The notes under the pieces are model-generated. The model was given only the letters and a program-made list of their open reading frames with translations, had not been told where the DNA came from and did not search any database. The position numbers and the translations under genes were made by a program. Positions 48,433-58,534 of a stretch of 64,000 nucleotides of DNA are shown here, piece after piece (the stretch's first letter is position 1; the number at the start of each line of letters is the position of its first letter). The stretch is from Saururus chinensis (Eukaryota > Streptophyta > Magnoliopsida > Piperales > Saururaceae): NCBI GenBank assembly GCA_035235625.1, contig CP141148.1, positions 25,483,057 to 25,547,056 of the forward strand, given 5' to 3'.

Positions 48433-50423
48433 TGTAACGCCCCGGAATTTCAATGTTTTGAAATTCGAGAGTTTGGGCCCATTAACGGTTTTTCCTAAAA
48501 TTAGACTATCTTGAGCTTGATTCGTTCAAAGAATCCTTAAGAATTTTGATAGGGCTTGGTGAGACAAATGTATCGAGCCCAAGAACATGTCAAACGGACA
48601 CCGGGATATTAGGCTATGGCATTGGGAAGGGTGCCATAGGCGGGACCCACTTTAATTTAGTATGAAAACATGCCCTTGCATGACCTTGTTTCGAAGGGCT
48701 TGTCGATTCAAGTCCAACAGTATCAAGAATGTGTAATTCCATGTTCGGGATAGGGAGTTACGCCCGTTTAAAGTTTAAATTTTTGTTTTAAATTTAAAAA
48801 CGATTTTTTTTAAAAAAAATGTTGTTAGCAGGTTGACGCCAGCACTGATGCACTGGCGTCAGCTCACCTGCCGCTTTGCGGCAGGCTGCAACAGGACTAG
48901 GCTAGCCACAAGCTAGCCTGCGCGGCTAACCTCAAGCTAGCCTGATGATTAGCCGTAGGCTAGCCTATTTTTATATTTTGTTGGATGCGCGCCATGTGAC
49001 ACGCATCCAACGGAAGCCTTTCTCTATTTAAGGGGAGGGGGAGGGGGTGCCCAACTCGCCCCTACCCTATTTCTCCTCTCTTGTTCTTTGCTCCACACCG
49101 TTTCTAAACCTTGAATGTACATTTCTTAACCATTCCCTGCCTGTTTTTACCCGTTAAAAAACTGAACTTACCTAATTCGAGGGTGCCCGACGTCGTGAGA
49201 GGGTCCGTTTTTTGAGATAACCCCTCTAAAAGGTGAAAATGACCTAAGGCAAGAGGAGGCCCTGTCCGCTACCCTCGGGCTGGAAATGAGGACTGTCCCA
49301 ACGCTAGGGGAGGTTCTGCCCGCCTCACCTGAGCTGGACGAGGAGTCTGTCCTAACGTTAGGAGAGGTTCTGCCCGCCTCACCCGAGTCAGACGAGGAGA
49401 CTATCCCAGCACTAGGGGAGGTTCTGTCCGCCTCACCCGAACTGGGTGAAGAAACTATCTCTACGCAAAGGGAGGTGTTGCCCACCACTTTTAAGCTGAC
49501 TGCAAACGTAGGCTTAACGAGTGTAGGTGGCTTTAACTTCTAATTTCGTGCTATGACTAGGCATTTTATTACGTGATTTATTTGTCTCTTATAATAAATT
49601 TTATTTTGAAATTAGACATTATTTATTAGGGGTCGGGCGAACGCTAAGATAATAGCGTATCATACACGTCTAAGGTGTAATTTATTGTGATACGAGCTTT
49701 AAAGATAATATTATTTATGAATGATTTGACCGGATTTGAAGGGTAGCTATTTGGTATAAAGCCCAAAAGCTATCGGAATTATGACTCTTAGGTACCGCTT
49801 ATTATGGCATATGGCGCGCTCATGAAGTTGGATATTGTGGAAAGATCCTCTTCATTCTAGTCCCGTTGCCCTACAAGCACGGGTGTATATCGCTCCAGTA
49901 TCGGCGGCATTCTGTTAACGACGATTTACCCGAGTTCGAATTATTTATCAGATTCTGGCTACGAAAGAATTATCCGAGTATACCGGATTCTGCGAAGAAC
50001 TATCTTATCAATATAAGAAGTGTGAGTCGACTTTTGAATATAAATGATTATGATATATTTATTTATGTTTTGTGTTTTAGCTTGCTAATATAATTTAATT
50101 CTATCTATTGAGTATAATTATACTCACCCACCCCTAGACGATGCATGTTTGACTGAAAAAGATGATATTAATGAAGATTGACCATAGAACTTCGAAAGAT
50201 CTATGTTTTATCACGTTCTTTTGTTAAGTATAAAATTTGGATGTGCGCGACTTAGATTTTGTTAAGGCATGATAGACCTTATTCTGTAAAGTTTTTGTAA
50301 TTATGTAAATTAATAGAAAGTTACTCTTATGTGCACGATTGATCTTGACCCATATTTAAATTATTACAAATTGTCAGCGCTTTAACCTTTAAAGTAACTT
50401 TAAAAAAAAATTGAGGCGTAACA
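48433..50423 (+). mobile_element. Solo LTR, 1.99 kb (family L3)
   Basis: Starts TGTAACGCCCCGG and ends GAGGCGTAACA, with a perfect 5-bp target duplication AGCAT (48428-48432 and 50424-50428). It contains the landmark GGGCGGGACCCAC-type block, a TATTTAAGGGGAGG promoter-like stretch near 49025, an internal 54-bp repeat array and TATACTCACCCACCCC near 50120. There is no coding interior or PBS. Confidence 0.9.
49240..49510 (+). repeat. 54-bp coding-like minisatellite in the L3 LTR
   Basis: Five units at exactly 54-bp spacing (landmark AGG at 49257, 49311, 49365, 49419 and 49473). The plus-strand frame 49286-49543 turns them into an 18-residue acidic repeat, LGEVLPASPELDEE plus a 4-residue spacer. 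It may be transcribed leader of the parent retroelement; no family match known to me. Confidence 0.85.
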
Positions 50424-50701
50424 AGCATTCACTATGCATATGGTGTAGACTACTTTCTTAGATTAACAAAGTTGGAGGGGCCTATTTATTTTGCCAAATA
50501 GGCTATTCATTTTTAGGAATAACTGTGTCTATTACATTAAAATGTGAATCCTTATAAAAGGGGTAATGGGTAATAGTTAACTGATCAACCGATCGATTAT
50601 TAGTGGATGAAACGGATATGGAAAAACTTATGCCGTTTCTTTAACATAATGGTTATGATAATGAAATAAGTTATACCTATATTATTTCATTGACATCCCT
50701 A

Positions 50702-51897
50702 TTTAGGCCTACATATTTTGTCTAACCACAACCAAGTTGAGATAGTGTTGGGTAGATTGGTTGGGTGATTGTCATTTTTCGTATTATTATACTAAAATCA
50801 ATGAGCGTAAATACATTTTATGAAAGTGAAGGCCTCTACATCTAATTTTAACAAAGGTCCGGGGGGGGCAGGGGGGATTGACAAAGGCATGAAAAAAAAA
50901 GACGGGAACATAAAGAGTTCTTAGAGGTCCACTACACCCTATTACTTATTATAATTGACAGTAGTCCTTATTTGGGTTGCGTTATTTCTTCCTCTACAAA
51001 GTATAAAAACGCTTTAGTGATAAATCTACTTCTATCATCTAAACATTAATTGATTAGTAGGATTTATTTTTTTTACACTACTAATCGCCAGATGCTTAAA
51101 TAATGAAGTAACATTAGTCTACAAAGTAAGGTAAGATCACTTATGAGCATATATTACTCTACAAAGTAAGGTAAGAGCATCACTTACGATTTATGAAGGA
51201 TGGAAAGGGCCCAAAGGCCTACCCGGGTCAAGTCAACTTGCACGGGAAACCCAATTAGCATTGACTGATACATGGCTTCATAACGTAACACGAGGGAAAG
51301 CGAGTAGGCAGGGCGGTCAAACGTCCTCATCTTCCTACGCGGTTGTGAGATGGATTAGGAAAGGTGGAGTGCCTTCGCCCCTAAGAAATCTGATTCATCA
51401 CTGAATCACTACCATGGTTATCCTTACTATTATTCATCCGCGTTGGATGCATGCAGACCCCTAAATTAAAATGTAGCTCTCTTCGTACCAAAATTCCTTC
51501 AATTGGGTAAATTTTATTGATTAGCAAAAAAATTTAAATTCCCACCTCAGGCATATATGATTACGTAAGCTGAGGCATCGTGGGTCGTCGGATTTCAATC
51601 TGAAGGTGCACGTTACTTAGGAGGCAGGCGGATTTAAAATACCCGCGATAATTATCGACCGCTTGTGATGCCTGGACCCACGCTTATATTAATTTTTACA
51701 AAAAAAACTTTTAGGATAAATTTTCAGCAAATGGGGTCAACATTGATAGAAAAGGACATCTTGGGGAAAATCTGAGAAGAAGAGAAAATAAATAGGCAAT
51801 CTACATGAACTTGTTCCCGAAGAATCCTCCTAGCAAATATATGACAGAATATGGGAAGCAGAATCCTTCGGATTGCTAGCTTGCCATTTTTTGCTTC
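50702..51897. other. Intergenic stretch
   Basis: Holds two close direct copies of CTACAAAGTAAGGTAAGA (about 51119 and 51162) and G-rich runs near 50870. No gene or element boundary could be supported. Confidence 0.4.
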
Positions 51898-51907
51898 CTT
51901 TATACAT
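51898..51907 (+). promoter_or_regulatory. Possible TATA box of MADS-like gene A
   Basis: CTTTATACAT lies ~50 bases before the ATG at 51956, giving a very short leader if used. Alternatively CTCGACAG at about 51940 could be a 3' splice site of a leader intron, as gene B seems to have. Confidence 0.4.
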
Positions 51908-51955
51908 AACGTCTAATAGACCTCTTGGTCTCGACAGCGTGCAACCAAAGGCACC

Positions 51956-52852
51956 ATGGAAGGAGGCCAGGCTGCTAGGCTCACTATCAGGCAGCAGAAC
52001 CGCATGAACAACTTGGAGAAGAAGCTTGGCGAGCTCATTACTCTTTGTGGGACGGAGGGCTTTCTCATTTCCTCCTCCACCTCCTCCACAGGGCTCAAGT
52101 CATGGCCGGAGGATTTAGGGGTCCTTCTTCCCTTGGTGCAAAGGTATCGAAGCGTAGCGCAGCGAGGGATGCTTAGGAGGAAGCCTTCATCAAGAAAGTT
52201 GAGACGTGGATTGGGTGATCAGAGAAAGAAACCTGCATGGGTGGAATTGATGAGCCACAAGGACCATGAAACTAATCTAGATCGGATTCTCCGGTTTATA
52301 TCTGGCTATGAGAAGCTTGATTGCTTAACAGTAGAGCAGTTGAGAGAGGTGTTGGACCGCATGCAGCATGTTGAACTAATCCGTTCATCAGATTTGGAAG
52401 TGAAGGAAAGAGAGGTGAAGGAGGGAGGGAGGCTGTTGGATCTGTTGGGGAACTTCTCTGCAGAGAAGAAGTGCACAAAACGAGAGGTTGAATCGATGGA
52501 ACTGGTCGAAAAAAATTCAAGTGGTGCAATGGAGGAAGGAGGAGAGAAGGAAGAAGAGAAGTCTTGTTTGGTCACTTCTAGTAACCATTTCAGGCTATTT
52601 ATTGAAGGGGAAGAGCTTGAATCTTTGGAGGTGATGGGTAAAGTTGCAACCAGCATAGATGAGAAACGATGGAAAGAAATAGAAGACATGAAGATCAGAG
52701 AAGATGAGATTCAGTTGTCTTTTACTGGTGAGCAGATCAATTCAATGAAATTGGTAGCCAAGTTTGCAAGCAAAGCAGGGGATAAAAGAATGGAAGGAAG
52801 TAGAATCCAAGAGAGGCCTGATCTGGATCTATCACTTAATTTCAACCATTAG
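51956..52852 (+). CDS. MADS-like/EAR-motif protein A (298 aa), single exon
   Basis: An uninterrupted 298-codon frame with a strong start context (GGCACCATGGAA). Residues 15-66 resemble the second half of a type I MADS domain: NRMNNLEKKLGELITLCGTE, then WPEDL (50-54) and VQRYRS (61-66), where type I proteins have ELSTLCxVE, WPS and INRYK. The basic DNA-contacting start of a MADS domain is not present. Residues 106-136 (TNLDRILRFISGYEKLDCLT, then VEQLREVLDRM) form a predicted helical block shared with gene B. Repeated modules follow: HFRLFIEGEELESLEVMGKV (211-230), EIQLSFTGEQINSMKLVAKF (251-270), and a short form LLDLLGNFS (160-168). LDLSL at 290-294 fits the LxLxL EAR motif known to recruit TOPLESS-type co-repressors. 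Nuclear role is inferred. Its paralogue is gene B, 5.7 kb downstream on the same strand. That it is a gene is likely; the MADS origin is less certain. Confidence 0.75.
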   Translation: MEGGQAARLTIRQQNRMNNLEKKLGELITLCGTEGFLISSSTSSTGLKSWPEDLGVLLPLVQRYRSVAQRGMLRRKPSSRKLRRGLGDQRKKPAWVELMSHKDHETNLDRILRFISGYEKLDCLTVEQLREVLDRMQHVELIRSSDLEVKEREVKEGGRLLDLLGNFSAEKKCTKREVESMELVEKNSSGAMEEGGEKEEEKSCLVTSSNHFRLFIEGEELESLEVMGKVATSIDEKRWKEIEDMKIREDEIQLSFTGEQINSMKLVAKFASKAGDKRMEGSRIQERPDLDLSLNFNH

Positions 52853-54799
52853 AAAGTAAGGATGTTTTTTTCAGGCTTCGTTCGTATTGTAATTAGACTA
52901 CCTTCAATTTTTTAGTAGACAGTGTAAATTAACTCTCTATTGATTCAAGTATAGATTATCTATTTGCTTATATATTTTATTAGGTGGGTCATAATAGTTT
53001 TAATACTTATGAGCTCTTTTTTTTTTTGCATTCTTGTTTGCTGATATGTAAATTTATCAATGGTACTTTTCTACTACTAAGTAAACATTTGTGTTCATAT
53101 CATTTTGTTACATGTTTGCTTTGGTTATAGAGCAAAAGAGGATCTTAAATAGCATTAGTGCAATTTATCTCAATATGTAGTTTCAGCATTCAAATATAGC
53201 TGCAACAAGCATAACCATATGCGGCTCCAAACCATCCTAAGTGCTCCAAACCGCATTGTTGGTGAAAAGGTTTTCAATGAGACTAGGGTTTCTAATAACA
53301 AGAGAAGAATGTGGAATTCAATCTCATGGTGATAAGAGGTGGATTTACTTTGTGAATGTAAGCATTGGACCGGAGAGTTTCTACATGGAAGAGTAAATAT
53401 GATAAAAGAGAAGATTTCCTTGTGGGAAGAAAGAAGGAAGAAGGGAGAAGTGTTCAAAGAATGGTAAAACTGATATAATTATGGGAGGAAAGTTCTTCTT
53501 AGGAAGTGGATATTCTTGTAGTTTACTTTCTTTATACCAAAAGTCTACTCTAGTCTTTAATTAGACAGAGAAGGCGAGTCGTACTTTGACAAGATAAAAT
53601 TCATTTTCCCTAATCTAATCAGAGTGAATTACCATAACATGAAGATTCACCTTTCCCAGTTTAATCGGAGGCGGGAATAGGCTTTTAGTATAAAAAAACT
53701 AGAGTAGCAATATTATTTTCCTTTTTCTTTAGGCGCATTTGGATAATTCTTTCTCTTATGGTGTTTTTCCTCTTTGCAAGAGGAGGGTTCTTGCAAAAAG
53801 GGCCTTCTCATTTTTTTACACATCCACATGCAAAAATTTCTTACAGGATGATGACCAAAAGTATCTTTTCTCTCTTGGCATCCAAAAGACCCCTAAATCC
53901 TCAACAGAGCAAAGGTTACATTTTAAACAGATTAGAAAAAAATAGATACTGATGATTTTTTGGTGTTCATATTATCCCTTCAAGTAAAGAAAACAAATAA
54001 AGAGAGAATCCCATCAAAGTAATCGTTGTTTTCTTGTCATCTTCCTTGATTGTCATCAAAGGTGATTTTGTCATTCACAGTGAAGAAATCACAAAACTCA
54101 AAGTCATTTTAACAACAACGGGCAACTTGTAAGGCAACATTTGCAGCTCCTTCAGACTATTTATGTCTATAATCTTTAGTATCATATTTTGGTGATTCAA
54201 TTGCAGACTACGAAGATCAAGATGACTGATGTAAAGAGCTACAAATAAAGCCTCACAAGCAGCTGATTGTCGTTAAAATGACTTGTTTTTTTCATTGTGA
54301 ATAATTATATCACCTTATACCTTTATTTCGTCATTCCAATTGACGAAATATTGATTTCGTCACTCAACATGACAACATTTAGTAAAAAACAAGATGCACA
54401 CAAATTTCCAAGCTAACGCTTGCAAGGCAAGTGAGAACACCTATTTGGTAATTAATTTTCTTTCTCTTTAATTTTGATAAATATTTATGTTAATAATAAT
54501 TTTAATACACTTCCCTATAAGAAATTATCATAACCTAATTATACCTACGAGATGTGTGAATAAAACATAAAAATTTGTTAAACAATTTTGTATTTCAAAT
54601 TGTTATGTTTCCCAACCTGCTTAGAAGAGCCCTTTCCCTATAAGCCCAACCCCACTCCAGACTCGCTTCTATTTCAATCCATGTCGGGGGTGATATTTAA
54701 ACCTTGTACTATGGTCAAATGGGCACTATAAGAATGGGATGCTCAAAGGCCATTTATTCCTTTCCCTCCTGAGTTCATAAACTACCTATTGGTCTTTCA
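52853..54799. other. Intergenic stretch after gene A
   Basis: AT-rich. The first ~200 bases probably include the 3' UTR of gene A. Small frames at 53170-53457 (minus) and 53739-53945 (plus) are unrecognised and look like chance. Confidence 0.4.
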
Positions 54800-55433
54800 T
54801 AGGGTTGGGACAATTTAACCCGACCCATTTACCTGATTTGAACCTGACCTGCCTAACCCTGTACTCAACCCGACTTAAATACAATTAAGGTTAGGGTTTG
54901 AAAATTTTACCTATTTTAAAAATAGGGTCGGGTCGTGCTTTACCCGTATAACTTGCACAACCTAAACTTGACCCTATTATTTAATGATGTTATGATGCAA
55001 GATAGAAATATTTGAAAGAAATTTTCTTATAATTTTATTTTTTCCTATTGTTATTTTATTTAATAATTATTTAATAATTTTTTATATGATTTTTATAGTT
55101 TTGTGTGTGTATCTAATAATATTGCAATGCTCTATCTAACTCTCATTTTCTCAAATAACATGAAAAATGTGTCATTTATTTATAATGTTGTAATGTATCT
55201 AAAAATTCTTTATATTTGGCCCATGCAAAGATAATATATAAAATATTAAGATAAAAAAAATTAATGAAAAAAAGTAAGGTTACCTATATACCCAACCCAA
55301 TTAAAGTAGGGTTAGGGTTTGAGTTTTCAACTTGATTAACAAATAGAGTCAGATCATGACCCGACTTAATTTATATGCATATCAAAGTTGACCCGATTTG
55401 ATTTGACCCTACCCGACTCAATTTCCTGCCCTA
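54800..55433. mobile_element. hAT-like MITE, 634 bp
   Basis: Left end TAGGGTTGGGAC, right end TTTCCTGCCCTA, with many ACCCGAC/GTCGGGT blocks just inside both ends. Flanks GTCTTTCA (54792-54799) and GTCTTCCG (55434-55441) match at 6 of 8 bases, fitting an 8-bp hAT target duplication. Confidence 0.6.
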
Positions 55434-57530
55434 GTCTTCCGCATCATCAACAAAGGAAAAAAATCCAACCAAGTAAGATGGCTAGGACTGAGATCAAACC
55501 CCTCATCATTGGCTACCAGCACAAGGTTTGTATTACCTACGAAATTTTAGGTAATTTTTTACTAAACTTAGAAATTTTTTTGGGAATTTTTGTGAAGCTA
55601 GGAAGTTGTCCACACGTCCATTGACATAACAAATGACATGTTGCCACTAGTAGACGTGTTGATGTAGGGACAATCGTAGATGGAATTTCAAATATTCTTT
55701 TCTTGGCCCTAAGTTACATCTTGTCTATATAAAGCCTTTCCCTCGGCTTAACCCTTGGTCCTTCTTAATGTGCACCAAAGCTTTAAATAGGGAAATTTTA
55801 GTGGATCAAGGAGAGGAAATTGAGAAATAGAGGAGAAGTGGATTTGGGAGGTGTGTGAGCAAGAAGAATTTAATTTCGTGGGGTAGGATCATTGACTATG
55901 ACTAAGCCAAAGTCTTCATATGTTTAAATACGAGTTCAAACTCTAAATTGAAAGATTTCATAGGATTTATATCTGAAAATGACAGATTTTTTAGGTTTTG
56001 AACAATTTAGTTGACCGAAGCCAAATTGAGATCATTATGAGAGCTAACGACATCTATGGATTCTTATTAATTTTGCAAAATTTCTTGCCAACCTTAAACT
56101 CAATGTGCACTGCTATCTACAAATGGGACCATGAAAGTATTTTTAGATGAAGTTTTTATTTAACTCTTTCAACATGGGAAAATTGTAAAGCGTCATTATT
56201 ACATAATTTGTTAGGTATGCGCATAAGCAAATTCTTTTTATTTATATACTCATTCCTTCCTATATTAATAGTTACATTTGAAAAAATAATTATTTTTATT
56301 GAATGATAAAATTTATATTTAAAAGAAGGAAAAATAAGCTCATGATATTCTTTTATAAATGGGCTGATCTCATTTATAAATGGGCCGATCCCAAGCCTGA
56401 TTTGCCTGTTATTGTAGTGGGTCCGGCCTAGCATGCTTGGGAACCAAGTTATGCCAAGCCTAGGTATACAGGCACATGGGCCGACATGCTTGGTAGCCCT
56501 GAGTTACGAGCTAATATGGGCCGGCTCATAGACCCCCGCATAAGGTGAGCCCCCCTAGGTGCATGAGCAAGATCTGATTTTATAGCTGCGGGCTATAGCC
56601 AATAGGCCGTGACCAATTTTTTAAAAATAAAAAATTTTGGGTGGGTAGCATGACTAGTCGGGATAGTATGACCCTCTTTTTGAGCAAGCCTGGGCTAGCC
56701 TTGCTCGTTGCCACCCCTATTGATAGTGAAGCAAGGATGTGATGCTCCCATTTATATTTATTATATTTTTTTTTTCAAAATGGAAATTCATTTTGGAATG
56801 GGAGTATTAATCAAAGAACACTACGTAATTTTTCCATAAAAAATAGAACAAAATTTGATTTAATGGTGATATAACCGCTCAAATAGGGTTGAACTTGGAC
56901 TAAATAGCCAATAGACAAGTCTTGCTTGAGTCTGTGTCTAATAATAGTTTGCTTGCCAATATTTTGTCGCGAACAAAACCTCATATTTGACACTCAAAAG
57001 TACTATTTGTAGACATAGCCTTGTAAGTGATTAGATGAAGATTAAAATTATTAGAGAGAACAAGAGACATTAATAACTATGACCAAGTAAGGTAAAAGGA
57101 GATTTTTGCATTAAGTAATTTAGTATATAATAATAATAATTTAAATTTATACATATCATTTTATTTATTTATAGAAGTATTACTTATTGAATTTGCCTGG
57201 TACATATTTAATAATTAACTTCAATAAAAAAAATTCAAATATAATATTAATATTATTATATTTTAATTATTAAAATTTTAAATATAACAAAATAATATTT
57301 AAGAGTAGTTATAAAAAAATAAAAATCTCATTGCATAAGTGTAAATTATATTTTAAAGATTCAAATGCCTCGGGAAACGTGCACGACAATGCAATCGAAT
57401 TGATGCGCGTGGGCCTTTACGTAGGCCCAGGTATTGGCCCGCATGGGCCCGATGTATCAAATATGCCCATTTCCGGATTGCGATGTCCATAGTCGGTTCG
57501 CAATTCCAGCAATTTACCGGAAATGCCGAC
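55434..57530. other. Intergenic stretch
   Basis: AT-rich, with a patch of GGGCC/GGCCC-rich sequence at 56360-56720 ending GCCACCCCTA, possibly one end of another hAT-like repeat. No gene seen; small frames are unrecognised. Confidence 0.4.
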
Positions 57531-57531
57531 C

Positions 57532-57539
57532 TATATATA
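57532..57539 (+). promoter_or_regulatory. TATA box of MADS-like gene B
   Basis: TATATATA in the context GACCTATATATAGTAG, at the start of a locally GC-rich stretch (57360-57720). It is about 150 bases before a good splice donor, which places transcription start near 57565. Confidence 0.6.
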
Positions 57540-57564
57540 GTAGAAACACGGGCCGATCCCATTT

Positions 57565-57689
57565 CCGCCGGTTGGTTTCCGACGTTGTAAATGGTGGGAA
57601 ACACCGTCGAGCGAGCCACATCCCTAACCTTCCCTCCGGTCCGACCTCGCCGCCGTACTTCCCGGTCGCCGGCTTCCGTCGTCGGCCAG
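57565..57689 (+). other. Probable 5' leader exon of gene B
   Basis: A GC-rich segment starting ~30 bases after the TATA box and ending at GGCCAG|GTACTC. With the acceptor CAACAG at 58528 it gives a leader intron of 839 bases, leaving AAAATC before the ATG at 58535. Supported by splice signals and position only. Confidence 0.55.
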
Positions 57690-58534
57690 GTACTCTCTCT
57701 TCCTCCCTCGCCCGTCTGTCATATTTCTGCTCACCTCCGGTATTTCCTCTCCGCACTAAATTCATCTTGAATGATCATCGCAATAGCTATAAATGGCAAC
57801 CGGGAACTAGTCGTCTAGGTTGTTTAATAATCGTGTAATTTATGCATTTGAAAACCCGTTTACACTGTGCTGAAGGGTTGTTTGGTTTGGATTTGAGTGT
57901 TGAAATTGAGAACGAGGATACCTTTTCTTTGTGTTAATGGGAAACTTTGTAGGGAACGTTTGTATGGTGTTTGATCAAATGCCGTAGCGATAGATGGAAC
58001 ATTACTTTTATAAGGAATTGAAGTTTGGCACTAACTTTCCTTCTAGGCACGTCTGCCGTTTTGCTAAAAGAAATGGGCTCATTTCCATGTCCAATAATGT
58101 CTGTGGCTATGAAGGGGCCCTATATGTAATTTTCATGGAGATATGGAATTGGAAGAACAACGCTTTAACCAGGGTGTCACATGATCATGAATTTATGACT
58201 ACTGCTATTCTTTACAATGATTAGAGTGAAAATGATCCTATAAAATTTCATACAAGTTTGAAAGATGATAGGTAGGTAGAACTGTAGAAGTCGAAAATGT
58301 ACCAATGAGGGCATGATAATTGGGACTAGACATGAGTTTTCACTAAAAGGCGATGGGGAAATAAGAAAGTTAAGCCTCAGGAACAAGCTTTGATATTCTT
58401 TAATGTGCTTGAATTTATTTTTCAAACTGTAAGCCCTGCATCAGCAAATAGTCTGGTTAGAATTTCTAATTCCGTTTTTTTATGTGCAAAACCAAATTGA
58501 TTGCCTTATACCTTGTTTTCATCAACAGAAAATC

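Larger units (their letters stand above)
47454..50701. mobile_element. hAT-like non-autonomous element, split by an LTR
   Basis: Left end TAGGGCTGCCAATGG; right end CATTGACATCCCTA, its imperfect complement. Flanks CTTATACC and TTTAGGCC agree at 5 of 8 positions, compatible with an old 8-bp target duplication. Removing the nested solo LTR leaves ~1.25 kb with no transposase frame. Confidence 0.5.

Noticed and set aside
56248-56810. Possible Stowaway MITE (TACTCATTCCTTCC... to ...GGAATGGGAGTA)
   Set aside because: The two ends are only loosely complementary and no clean TA duplication was found.
57434-57838. 134-codon open frame at the gene B promoter
   Set aside because: It spans the TATA box, the leader and the donor site; GC-rich sequence stays open by chance.
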